Below are positions 27,420 through 40,108 of a stretch of DNA of 64,000 nucleotides, piece by piece. Source of the DNA: Lascolabacillus massiliensis (GTDB lineage: Bacteria; Bacteroidota; Bacteroidia; Bacteroidales; Dysgonomonadaceae); assembly GCF_001282625.1 (NCBI RefSeq), contig NZ_CTEJ01000002.1, positions 1,304,501-1,368,500 on the forward strand, given 5' to 3'. Position 1 is the first letter of the stretch; the number at the start of each line of letters is the position of its first letter. A model generated the notes under the pieces. It did no database searches. It was given only the letters and a program-made list of their open reading frames with translations, and was not told the origin of the DNA. The position numbers were made by a program, and so were the translations under genes.

Positions 27420-29045
27420 ATGGATATGGAAAAGTTAGTCATAGGTATTGATTATGGTACCGATTCATGTCGTGCGGTAGCGTTAGACGCCGTATCCGGG
27501 AAAGAGCTGGCGACAGCGATCTCCGGTTATATCCGCTGGAAAAAAGGATTATATTGTGATCCTTCTGCCAACCGGTACCGGCAGCATCCGCAGGATTATA
27601 TTGATTCACTTGTGGAGGTGATTCACGATTTATTGGCACAATTATCACCCGATGAAGTGAAAAATATTGTTGCTCTTGGAATTGACACGACGGGGAGCAC
27701 ACCCTGCCTGACGGACCGTGACGGCACACCGTTGGCATTGCTGCCTGAATATGCCGACGATCCCGATGCAATGTTCATCCTCTGGAAAGATCATACTTCT
27801 ATCCGGGAGGCAGATGAAATCAATGCCCTGGCCCGTAAATGGGAGACCGATTATACATCGCGTTCCGGCGGGGTCTATTCTTCGGAATGGTTCTGGGCAA
27901 AAGCGCTGCATGTGTTGCGTAATAACGAACATGTAAGAAGAGAGGCCTATGCCATTATCGAGCATTGTGACTGGATGCCGGCATTACTGACAGGCCGGTT
28001 TAAACCTGAAGAAGTTAAACGTAGCAGATGTGCTGCAGGACACAAAGGTATGTGGGCAGCAGAGTGGGGAGGTTATCCATCTCAGAGATTTCTATCAGAA
28101 CTGGATCCGTTATTAAACGGATTTGCTTCGCGTTTAAGCAGTGAAACTTACACGAGTGATCAACTGTGCGGTAAAATCACTAAAAGTTGGTCAGAGAGGC
28201 TTGGATTGCCTTCAGACGTTGATGTGTCAATTGGCATCATAGATGCTCACGCTGGAGCTATTGGTGCCGGTATAGGTGCAAATAAAATGGTCAAAATAAT
28301 AGGTACATCTACTTGTGATATTGTTGTTACACAGTATGAGAATTTAAAAGGCAGAAATATTAATGGTATAAGTGGACAGGTAGATGGTTCTGTTATACCT
28401 GGTTATATAGGACTAGAGGCAGGGCAATCGGCATTTGGAGACGTTTATGCATGGCTTAGAGACATACTTACATGGTCGGTTAAATCTCTACCGGAAAAGA
28501 ATTCCGTGACCAAAGATATTTTATCCAAACTATCAAAAGAGGCATCACAACTTGAAATTAATGAGTCCGATATGATTGCAAACGACTGGTTTAACGGTCG
28601 TCGCACCCCTTTTAACAACCCTGAAGTAAAAGGTGGATTAACAGGGTTAAATTTAGGAACAACCCCTTCAGAAATTTTCAAAAGTCTGGTAGAAGCTACA
28701 GCATTTGGCTCAAGAGCAATTATGGAGCATCTTGTTAATGAGGGAGTTGAGATAACAGAAGTTATTGGAGTTGGAGGAATATCTTTAAAGTCACCCTACG
28801 TAATGCAAATATTATCAGACATAATGGGGATTCCTATAAAAATAGCCAAAGCACAGCAGGCTGGAGCATTAGGTGTGGCTATGTGTGCAGCAACTGCAAA
28901 AGGTCTGTTTGAATCTGTGGAAAAGGCTCAGCTTGCTATGGCTCAGGGTATATTGACCCAATATACCCCTCGTGAAGAGTACAGATCTATTTATGATAAA
29001 TTGTATTTGCGCTATAAGGAATTTTGCAGTTTCCTGGAGTTGTGA
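27420..29045 (+). CDS. AraB-like ribulokinase (FGGY family), composition mosaic
   Basis: 541 residues; ATG 27420 touches the fucP stop, and 27426 is an alternative start. It aligns along its length with AraB: GIDYGTDSCRAVALD phosphate-binding motif, GSTPC, AMFILWKDHT, YSSEWFWAK, CDWMPALLTG, GTSTCDIVVT, DGSVIPGYIGLEAGQSAFGD and DWFNGRRTP. AraB enzymes phosphorylate L-ribulose and also D-ribulose at O5. With FucI producing D-ribulose, the product would be D-ribulose 5-phosphate, entering the pentose phosphate pathway directly. No araA-type isomerase is seen. The first 600 bases have island-like GC, while the region from about 28.1 kb is AT-rich like the backbone (59 of 120 G/C at 27421-27540 against 40 of 120 at 28261-28380, hand count). 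Confidence 0.9.
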   Translation: MDMEKLVIGIDYGTDSCRAVALDAVSGKELATAISGYIRWKKGLYCDPSANRYRQHPQDYIDSLVEVIHDLLAQLSPDEVKNIVALGIDTTGSTPCLTDRDGTPLALLPEYADDPDAMFILWKDHTSIREADEINALARKWETDYTSRSGGVYSSEWFWAKALHVLRNNEHVRREAYAIIEHCDWMPALLTGRFKPEEVKRSRCAAGHKGMWAAEWGGYPSQRFLSELDPLLNGFASRLSSETYTSDQLCGKITKSWSERLGLPSDVDVSIGIIDAHAGAIGAGIGANKMVKIIGTSTCDIVVTQYENLKGRNINGISGQVDGSVIPGYIGLEAGQSAFGDVYAWLRDILTWSVKSLPEKNSVTKDILSKLSKEASQLEINESDMIANDWFNGRRTPFNNPEVKGGLTGLNLGTTPSEIFKSLVEATAFGSRAIMEHLVNEGVEITEVIGVGGISLKSPYVMQILSDIMGIPIKIAKAQQAGALGVAMCAATAKGLFESVEKAQLAMAQGILTQYTPREEYRSIYDKLYLRYKEFCSFLEL

Positions 29046-29049
29046 TACT

Positions 29050-29292
29050 CTATTCGCGATCCATATTTATGATTTTAAGAACAAAAATGGAGTTGGGCAG
29101 TTCAAATGCATTTTTTATACATTTTGTAACTGCTTCCATAACTTCATCAAACTGACCAAATACCTGAGTAGACATTCTGTTTGATTTTACTGTTATATTT
29201 TCATTCTCTTCCAATGCCTTGATGAATTTTTTTATCGGAGCTTTGTACTCTTCATTCAATGGATAGTAGCTTATATCAATGGATGTTTTCAT
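29050..29292 (-). CDS. YkoF-like small thiamine/HMP-binding domain protein
   Basis: 80 residues. The sequence ISYYPLNEEYKAPIKKFI followed by NRMSTQVFGQFDEVMEAV matches the ferredoxin-like domain of the YkoF/MTH1187 type, which binds thiamine or related pyrimidines. It is single-domain, whereas YkoF of Bacillus has two. It lies convergently just after the ribulokinase stop, with only 4 bases between them, and is a backbone gene by composition. The function is likely intracellular sensing or binding of thiamine-like ligands (inference). Confidence 0.6.
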   Translation of the reverse strand: MKTSIDISYYPLNEEYKAPIKKFIKALEENENITVKSNRMSTQVFGQFDEVMEAVTKCIKNAFELPNSIFVLKIINMDRE

Positions 29293-29353
29293 AATTTTTT
29301 AATATTTATAAATAGTATAGTCTACATTGATAACCATTGCGCCACTAATTTGT

Positions 29354-30133
29354 TCACCCGGCGACGTTTGTCCTTATTCCAAGTTCTTCTACTCTTGAAG
29401 CAATTTTTTGAAGCAACTCGTATGGTGCCTTTTTAAGGCCTTCTGCGGGAGTTTCACGGTCAATAGTATAAATCATTACCTCTTTTGGTTTAATTGCTTT
29501 AAGGAGCTCTAACCAAGCTGAAACTTCAGCTTCTGAAGTGTTGTCGATGAATTTACCTTCAAACTCACCTTTTAGGAACATTGTTTGCAATATAAAATTA
29601 CCTTTGAACTTTTTGTATAATTCTATTTGTCGGGATACACTGTAGTCTGGTGAATTTGGACGATCAATAAGTCTTACTGTCTCATCAAAAGCTGAATCAA
29701 GTTTCAGAACCGCTTTTTCAACTTTCATCAATGCCTCAAAAACTCCGGGATTCTTGAGATGCATACCATTTGAGAGTACACTTATTTCAGTTTCAGGGTA
29801 ATATTGGTTCCGAAGTTCTATAGTGTCTTCTATTATTTCTTTAAATTTTGGATGCATGGTTGGCTCGCCATTTCCGGCAAATGTAATTACATCCAGTGTA
29901 CTGCCCTCACTTTTGAGAAACGATAGTTTATCTTCCAGTGCAGCTTTCACCTCTTTTCTGTCGGGTAATCCGGTCCTTGTACGAAAATCTTTATTAAAAC
30001 CACACTCACAGTATATACAATCGAAAGAGCATAGTTTGCCATCATATGGTAACAGGTTTATTCCAAGAGAGGTTCCCATGCGGCGACTATGCACAGGTCC
30101 AAAAACTATTTCATTAAATAATATTGTTGACAT
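29354..30133 (-). CDS. Radical SAM protein
   Basis: 259 residues. The cluster motif CSFDCIYCECG (Cx3Cx2C) lies near residue 34-41, preceded by the family opening FGPVHSRRMGTSLGINLLP. FAGNGEPTMHP is the SAM-binding glycine-rich segment and VLSNGMHL follows. This subgroup is widespread in Bacteroidetes and archaea; the substrate is unknown. It forms a minus-strand group with the YkoF-like gene downstream and yqaA/polA upstream. Confidence 0.88.
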   Translation of the reverse strand: MSTILFNEIVFGPVHSRRMGTSLGINLLPYDGKLCSFDCIYCECGFNKDFRTRTGLPDRKEVKAALEDKLSFLKSEGSTLDVITFAGNGEPTMHPKFKEIIEDTIELRNQYYPETEISVLSNGMHLKNPGVFEALMKVEKAVLKLDSAFDETVRLIDRPNSPDYSVSRQIELYKKFKGNFILQTMFLKGEFEGKFIDNTSEAEVSAWLELLKAIKPKEVMIYTIDRETPAEGLKKAPYELLQKIASRVEELGIRTNVAG

Positions 30134-30170
30134 TACATTTACTTTTACAAAATGATAACATTATTGATGT

Positions 30171-30623
30171 TTAAAACCATTTTATGATCTCACCTGTACC
30201 ATAGCCAATCAAAATATAGCGTAATAACTTGCCTATAGTCATACTTATCATAACCATGGTAGTGTTTGCTCTCATGAAACCGAGTGCTACAAGTACTAAA
30301 TCCCCAACAGCAGGAAGAAATCCGAAAAATCCCATCAATGCTCCTTTTCCCTGTAATCTTCCTACTGCCTTATCGATACTTTCCGGTTTAATCTTAAACC
30401 ATCTTTCAAGCCATTCCACTTTTCCTAAACGGCCAAGGTAATAGCATGTGGAACCTCCGGCAGCATTGCCGATTGTTGCATATATTATGAGTGTCCACAT
30501 ATCAAGTCCGGCTGCTATAAGTGCTGAAAAGACCACTTCTGAACTGAAAGGAAGTATTGTTGCAGCAAGAAATGATGCAAGTAGCAGTCCCCAATATCCA
30601 TATTCAGCTAAGTTTTCCAACAT
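30171..30623 (-). CDS. YqaA/DedA-like (SNARE-associated family) membrane protein
   Basis: 150 residues from ATG 30623; the longer frame from a TTG at 30641 is less likely because the ATG overlaps the polA stop as TGATG, a coupling arrangement. It has about four hydrophobic segments, including YWGLLLASFLAATILPFSSEV and FFGFLPAVGDLVLVALGF with the Pro/Gly pattern of the DedA superfamily. The short YqaA type lacks the longer DedA loops. DedA-superfamily proteins include lipid carrier flippases, but for YqaA the role is uncertain. Confidence 0.85.
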   Translation of the reverse strand: MLENLAEYGYWGLLLASFLAATILPFSSEVVFSALIAAGLDMWTLIIYATIGNAAGGSTCYYLGRLGKVEWLERWFKIKPESIDKAVGRLQGKGALMGFFGFLPAVGDLVLVALGFMRANTTMVMISMTIGKLLRYILIGYGTGEIIKWF

Positions 30624-33436
30624 CAGTGTGCTACGAGCCAATTTTCTCCTACCCCAATCTCTGTCTTTAGCTGAACATTCATGTGATATGAGTTCTCCAT
30701 CTCTTCTACAACCATCTCTCTGATATAATCAAGCTCTTCTGGGACAACATTAAAGTTTAATTCGTCATGCACCTGCATAATCATCTTTGATTTTTTATTG
30801 TCCTGCTCTAATCGCTTATGAATCCTTACCATGGCTACCTTAATAATATCAGCTGCACTACCTTGTATGGGTGCGTTAATAGCATTGCGTTCAGCAAAAC
30901 CTCTGACTGTAGCATTTCGTGAACTTATATCAGGCAGATATCTTTTTCTTCCATATACAGTTTCAACATATCCATGCTCCCGGGCTTTCTCTATGCTATT
31001 CTCCATATATTTTTTTACTCCGGAAAAAGTCGAAAAGTAATCATCTATTAACTCCTTTGCTTCAGTTCGTGGAATAGTTAGCCTTTCAGACAATCCAAAC
31101 GGTGTTATTCCATAAATGATACCAAAATTGGCGGTCTTAGCTTTTCTGCGCATATCCTGATCTACCTCTTCAATAGGGATTTTAAATATCTTTGAGGCAG
31201 TAGCAGCATGTATATCCTGACCTTTATTAAATGCTTCAATCATATTTTCATCGCCACTAAGATGTGCCATTATCCTTAACTCAATTTGTGAATAGTCAGA
31301 AGAAACAAACAGGCACCCATCGTCAGGTATAAATACTCTTCTTAACTCCTTTCCTCTCTCATCTCTGATTGGGATATTCTGAAGATTTGGATCTGTACTG
31401 CTTAATCTGCCTGTTGCAGCAACAGTCTGATTGAACGATGTGTGAACTTTACCTGTTTTAGGATTAACAAGAAGTGGAAAAGCATCAATATAGGTAGTTA
31501 GTAGTTTTTTAACCCCTCTCTGCTCGAGTATCTTGCTGATTATTGGATGTTTAGATCTGATTTTTTCTAATTCTTCCTCGCCCGTTTTGTATTGTCCGGT
31601 TTTTGTTTTTTTGGGTTTATCTACAATCTTAAGTCTGTCAAAAAGTACTTCACCTATCTGTTTAGGTGAGTTGATATTAAAATCAACACCTGCCATTTCG
31701 ATAATTTCCTTTTCAATCTTTTTAAGTTCATCGGAATATTGACATGATAACTCCTCGAGTGCTTTAAGGTCTAACCTTACTCCGGTCCATTCCATGTCTG
31801 CCAATACATAGATTAACGGACACTCAATTTCATAAAATAGGGTAGTGAGGTTATTATTTTTAATTTCCTCTTTTAGTATATTCTTAAGTTTCAGAGTTAT
31901 ATCAGCATCCTCTGCTGCGTATTCAGCAACTATTGATATTTCTACATCTCTCATGTTCTTCTGATTCTTTCCTTTGGGCCCAATCAGATCTTCAATGTGT
32001 ATCGTTTTGTAATTAAGATATGTTTCTGCCATATAATCCATACCATGCCTTAATTCAGGATTCAGCAGATAGTGGGCAACCATTGTGTCAAAGAGAGCAC
32101 CTTTTACCCTAACATTATAATTACGAAGTTCCAAAATATCATATTTTATATTCTGGCCTACTTTTTCAATCTCTTCATTTTCAAAAAAGGGTTTGAATAT
32201 GTTTACCTGTCTTTGGGCTGTTTCCTGATCTTCTGATATTGGGACATAATATGCTTCACCCTCTTTAAAAGCAAAGGAAAGGCCTACTAACTCACTTAAC
32301 AATGGATCCATTCCTGTTGTCTCAGTATCAAAACAGACCGATTTCTGCTCAAGTAATGATTTACATAGAGATTCCATCTCTTTATCTGTTTTTACAGTTA
32401 TGTAATTGTGTGGGGTAGAGTGGATATCAGTTAATTCAGATAATATATAATTGTCAGGTTTTGAAGTTAAAATACCAGTAGTTACATTAACTGTTTCTGA
32501 AGAAAATGAAGAGTCGCCAAATAGTTCACCCTGCAAGGGAGCTACTGTTTTATTTGACGGTTCCTGTTTAAAAACTCGAGAAAGTAAAGTTCGGAATTCC
32601 AGATCTTCAAATAAAGTCATCAATTCCTTTTCGTTTTTTTCTCTAAGAAGTAATTCATCCGCCTCAATATCAACAGGTACATCTGTTTTGATAGTAGCCA
32701 AATACTTTGATAACAGTATCTGTTCCTTGTTCTCTTCAACATTGCGCTTTTGCGCTCCTTTCAGTTGATCTGTATTCTCAAGCAAGTTTTCTATAGATCC
32801 AAACTCCTTAAGCAGCTTAACAGCGGTTTTCTCTCCAATACCGGGACAACCAGGTATGTTATCAGAACTATCGCCCATCAAGCCAAGCAGATCAATCACC
32901 TGGGCAGGGTATTCAATATTATACTTTTCTATGACTTTTTTATCATCAAGTATTTCGTAATCATTACCACCATACTTTGGCCTGTATATAAAAATAGTTG
33001 GTTCTGTAAGCTGACCATAGTCTTTGTCTGATGTCATCATATACACATCAAACTGCTCCCTGTCCATTTTCTTTGCAACAGTACCAATAACATCATCAGC
33101 TTCATACCCCGGCACTTCAAGTATAGGGATATTATAAGCTTTGATTATCTCTTTTATATAGGGGACTGAGGCTTTAATTACTTCTGGTGTAGCTTCTCTT
33201 TGGGCTTTATAAGATTCATATTCCAGATGTCGGAAAGTTGGACCGTCTGGGTCAAAACCAATTGCAATATGTGTAGGATTTTCCTTATTCAGAACCTCTT
33301 CAAGTGTATTTATAAAACCAAAAATTGCAGAAGTATTCCTTCCTTTTGAATCAATCCTCGGGAATTTAATAAATGCATAATAGGCTCTGTATATTAGCGC
33401 ATATGCGTCGAGTAGGAAAAGTTTGTTTTTGTTCAT
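30623..33436 (-). CDS. polA: DNA polymerase I
   Basis: 937 residues with all three domains. The N-terminal 5'-3' exonuclease (LLDAYALIYRAYYAF; DKDYGQL; GDSSDNIPG) covers about residues 1-290. The 3'-5' proofreading exonuclease has an intact DTETTG with D370 and E372, and YAAEDADITL. The polymerase domain has SSDYSQIELRIMAHLSGD, RRKAKTANFGIIYG and MQVHDEL. It functions in Okazaki fragment maturation and repair synthesis. It is divergent from the prenyl synthase gene, with about 100 bases between the start codons, and translationally coupled to yqaA downstream. Confidence 0.98.
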   Translation of the reverse strand: MNKNKLFLLDAYALIYRAYYAFIKFPRIDSKGRNTSAIFGFINTLEEVLNKENPTHIAIGFDPDGPTFRHLEYESYKAQREATPEVIKASVPYIKEIIKAYNIPILEVPGYEADDVIGTVAKKMDREQFDVYMMTSDKDYGQLTEPTIFIYRPKYGGNDYEILDDKKVIEKYNIEYPAQVIDLLGLMGDSSDNIPGCPGIGEKTAVKLLKEFGSIENLLENTDQLKGAQKRNVEENKEQILLSKYLATIKTDVPVDIEADELLLREKNEKELMTLFEDLEFRTLLSRVFKQEPSNKTVAPLQGELFGDSSFSSETVNVTTGILTSKPDNYILSELTDIHSTPHNYITVKTDKEMESLCKSLLEQKSVCFDTETTGMDPLLSELVGLSFAFKEGEAYYVPISEDQETAQRQVNIFKPFFENEEIEKVGQNIKYDILELRNYNVRVKGALFDTMVAHYLLNPELRHGMDYMAETYLNYKTIHIEDLIGPKGKNQKNMRDVEISIVAEYAAEDADITLKLKNILKEEIKNNNLTTLFYEIECPLIYVLADMEWTGVRLDLKALEELSCQYSDELKKIEKEIIEMAGVDFNINSPKQIGEVLFDRLKIVDKPKKTKTGQYKTGEEELEKIRSKHPIISKILEQRGVKKLLTTYIDAFPLLVNPKTGKVHTSFNQTVAATGRLSSTDPNLQNIPIRDERGKELRRVFIPDDGCLFVSSDYSQIELRIMAHLSGDENMIEAFNKGQDIHAATASKIFKIPIEEVDQDMRRKAKTANFGIIYGITPFGLSERLTIPRTEAKELIDDYFSTFSGVKKYMENSIEKAREHGYVETVYGRKRYLPDISSRNATVRGFAERNAINAPIQGSAADIIKVAMVRIHKRLEQDNKKSKMIMQVHDELNFNVVPEELDYIREMVVEEMENSYHMNVQLKTEIGVGENWLVAH

Positions 33437-33505
33437 AATTTTCTATAAAACGGTGTACGGATTGGTAAAGTTACTAATATTTGTTGCTTTGAGTAGAATT
33501 ATTTT

Positions 33506-33513
33506 TACTTTTG
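33506..33513 (+). promoter_or_regulatory. -7 promoter element of the prenyl diphosphate synthase gene
   Basis: TACTTTTG matches TAnnTTTG. It implies a start of transcription near 33520, which decides for the ATG at 33534 over the upstream ATG at 33423. Confidence 0.5.
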
Positions 33514-33533
33514 TACATATAATTTGGTATGCG

Positions 33534-34508
33534 ATGGATCATAGTAGACTAATTAAAGATTTTCTTCAGGAAGAGTTAATTGTTTTCGATAAATATTTGC
33601 AAGAGTCTATTAAAAACAAAGATCAGAAACTCTCTGAAATGATTTCATATGTTTTTAGCACAAATGGAAAACGTTTGAGACCAATATTAGTGTTAATGAC
33701 AGCGAAAGCTTGTGGAGGAATTATTCCGGAGACATACCACGGTGCTGTAACAATTGAATTGCTGCATACTGCAACTCTTGTTCACGATGATGTCATTGAT
33801 CGCTCTGATTTAAGACGAGGAAGAAGTTCAATGAATGCCGTTTATGATAATACCAGAGCTGTTTTGGTTGGAGATTATCTGCTATCTACAGCTTTAGCTG
33901 AGAGTGTTAAGACTAAAAACCTTGAGATTGTAAGAATCATTTCTGAATTGGGTCAGAATCTTGCTTCCGGAGAACTATCTCAGTATTCACTTGCAAGTGA
34001 GATAATTATTGATGAGGACGCCTATTTCGATGTAATTGATAAAAAGACAGCTTCATTGATACGAGCTAGTCTGGCAATAGGAGCTATAACCGGTGGAGCT
34101 GATAAAGAGCTTATCTCACATTTTATACGATTAGGCACACTTCTAGGTATATGTTTTCAGATCAAAGATGATATATTTGACTATTTCAATGCTGATGTTG
34201 GTAAGCCTACAGGAAAGGATATACGCGAAGGAAAAATCACTCTGCCATTGATATATGCTCTAAGAAATGCACCTGAAGAGGAGAGTAGTTCAATGATGGA
34301 TATCTTAAATCAAAGAGAATACAGTGATGAAAATATTGAGCAGCTTCTAGAATTTGCTAAAAAATATAATGGAATAAAGGAAGCTTATCACAAAATGGAT
34401 GTTTTGTTAGAAGAGGCGGAAGCGATTATTTCAGGATTAAAATATGATAGCGATATTAAGATGTATATGAAGATGTTTCTTATTTACTTAAAGGAAAGAA
34501 AAATTTAA
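33534..34508 (+). CDS. Polyprenyl (probably octaprenyl-type) diphosphate synthase
   Basis: From ATG 33534 the protein has 324 residues, the usual length for IspB-like enzymes. The longer frame from 33423 would overlap polA and has an odd hydrophobic extension. The first Asp-rich motif is in HDDVIDRSDLRRG and the second in FQIKDDIFDYF, with GKRLRPILVLM early. The enzyme elongates farnesyl diphosphate with isopentenyl units to the side chain of menaquinone; chain length cannot be read reliably. It stands alone on the plus strand and ends toward the Hsp20 gene with a shared hairpin between. Confidence 0.92.
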   Translation: MDHSRLIKDFLQEELIVFDKYLQESIKNKDQKLSEMISYVFSTNGKRLRPILVLMTAKACGGIIPETYHGAVTIELLHTATLVHDDVIDRSDLRRGRSSMNAVYDNTRAVLVGDYLLSTALAESVKTKNLEIVRIISELGQNLASGELSQYSLASEIIIDEDAYFDVIDKKTASLIRASLAIGAITGGADKELISHFIRLGTLLGICFQIKDDIFDYFNADVGKPTGKDIREGKITLPLIYALRNAPEEESSSMMDILNQREYSDENIEQLLEFAKKYNGIKEAYHKMDVLLEEAEAIISGLKYDSDIKMYMKMFLIYLKERKI

Positions 34509-34535
34509 AGGGTGAATTAATAATAATCCACCCTT
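34508..34535. terminator. Hairpin between convergent prenyl synthase and hsp20 genes
   Basis: AAGGGTG at 34508-34514 pairs with CACCCTT at 34529-34535. T-rich sequence follows on the minus strand, so it could terminate both genes. Confidence 0.45.
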
Positions 34536-34574
34536 CATTAATAACCTAAACAAATTTACCTCTCTTAAAATTGA

Positions 34575-34997
34575 TTACTTAATTTCAATCAACTTCTCTT
34601 TCAAGCTCGTTTTCTCCTTAATTGTAGGAATTTCAATAGTTAGAACACCATCTTTTACACTTGCAGTGATTTTATCTTCGTCAACATCATCCGGCAATAG
34701 CATTGTTCTTTGGAATTGAGAATAAGAAAATTCTCGTCTCAGGTATGCTCCTTTTTTAACTTCTTCATTTTCAGATTTTTTCTCAAATGAAATCACCAAA
34801 TTTTTATTCTCATCAAGTCTGACCACACAATCTTCTTTAGTCATACCCGGAGCAGCCACCTCTACAATAAATCCTTCATCATTTTGCTGGATGTTGATTG
34901 CAGGAATAGATTTTGCACTATTTTCCATCCATTCATTACCAAAAAAATCATTGAATACACTTGGTAACCAACTGTTTGTTCTTCTAATTAATGCCAT
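34575..34997 (-). CDS. Hsp20/alpha-crystallin small heat-shock protein
   Basis: 140 residues with the alpha-crystallin domain from about residue 35 (INIQQNDEGFIVEVAAPGM) to 130, and the conserved GVLTIEIP near the end. The N-terminal NSWLPSVFNDFFGNEW is typical of bacterial Hsp20. It is an ATP-independent holdase that keeps unfolding proteins soluble and forms oligomers. It is a single-gene unit, with no CIRCE-like inverted repeat seen upstream. Confidence 0.93.
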   Translation of the reverse strand: MALIRRTNSWLPSVFNDFFGNEWMENSAKSIPAINIQQNDEGFIVEVAAPGMTKEDCVVRLDENKNLVISFEKKSENEEVKKGAYLRREFSYSQFQRTMLLPDDVDEDKITASVKDGVLTIEIPTIKEKTSLKEKLIEIK

Positions 34998-35368
34998 AAT
35001 ATTTACCCTTTCTTATTTATTAGTTGTTATACTTACACCTAGTAAAAAGCAAAATATATACCATTAGTAAAAAAAAGAGAGAGCCTGACAAAATGACTTA
35101 AAAAGACGATATTTGCTGTGAAAACGATAGAATAAAGTGTCAAAAAGGCAGTATTTAGGGAAATCCAATCATAGTTTATTTTCATTCCTAATCTATTTAT
35201 CCATATGATACTGAATGCCATTATCCTTACAGGAGTATGGCAGGGGATGCTTTAATTAAGTTGTATTGAGGATAAAATAAAATCGAAACAAAATAGGCGG
35301 ACAAAGAGTTGTCCGCCTATTGATTATTTAGTTGATTACAATCTTACTAAACAGATGATTTATATGTT
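34998..35368. other. Non-coding gap between hsp20 and the GH2 gene
   Basis: 371 bases with no convincing gene; a 60-codon hydrophobic frame at 35039-35221 has no family features. The gap holds the strong terminator at 35292-35321 and otherwise AT-rich sequence with the presumed hsp20 leader. Confidence 0.5.
35292..35321 (-). terminator. Strong intrinsic terminator of the GH2 operon
   Basis: A perfect 13-base stem (AATAGGCGGACAA with TTGTCCGCCTATT) and an AGAG loop, followed on the minus strand by TTTG and a T-rich run. It lies about 50 bases beyond the GH2 stop codon. Confidence 0.85.
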
Positions 35369-39651
<4,283 letters not shown>

Positions 39652-39706
39652 TTAATACTATTTATTTTTATTTTATTATCTAATAACTATAAAGATATTT
39701 AAGCAT

Positions 39707-40036
39707 TTAAGACTTCAATTTCTGATTATTCAAATGTCTGTTAGAATCTCTATTAGTTTTCTTTTCAATGCTTCTAATAAATGACTCTTCCAAATTTACA
39801 CCAGTCTGATTAGCAATACATATTAACACCCATAAAACATCAGCAATTTCCTCGGATAAATCTTTATTCAGATCTGATGATTTAAATGACTGTTCGCCAT
39901 AAGTTCTTGCCATTATTCGTGCTAATTCACCTACCTCTTCAGTAAGTAATGCCATATTTGTGAGTTCTCCAAAATATCGCACTCCATACTTACTGATCCA
40001 TTCATCTACTTGCTGTTGCGCTTCGATAATTGTCAT
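39707..40036 (-). CDS. MazG-like nucleotide pyrophosphohydrolase
   Basis: 109 residues, a single MazG domain. The metal-binding EEVGELARI motif is followed by EEIADVLWVLICIAN, the second Glu/Asp helix. Such short proteins hydrolyse non-canonical or excess (d)NTPs to monophosphates. It sits between dtd and deoC in the same direction, grouping three metabolite-cleaning or salvage genes. Confidence 0.85.
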   Translation of the reverse strand: MTIIEAQQQVDEWISKYGVRYFGELTNMALLTEEVGELARIMARTYGEQSFKSSDLNKDLSEEIADVLWVLICIANQTGVNLEESFIRSIEKKTNRDSNRHLNNQKLKS

Positions 40037-40108
40037 ATAATTTCTAATTTTTTACTTGAAAAAATAATACCTTTAAAATAGAATGCCCTTAATTTTACAA
40101 TTAGAAAC

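Noticed and set aside
4960-29045. Reading the island simply as L-fucose catabolism
   Set aside because: No fuculokinase, fuculose-phosphate aldolase or lactaldehyde reductase is present, no fucosidase (GH29/GH95) is present, and the furanosidase families fit D-arabinose better.
33423-33533. Upstream extension of the prenyl synthase
   Set aside because: It overlaps polA and lies largely upstream of the -7 element at 33506; ATG 33534 gives the family-typical length.
35039-35221. 60-codon hydrophobic frame on the minus strand
   Set aside because: No family features, no conserved start context, and it lies in the AT-rich hsp20 leader; likely chance.
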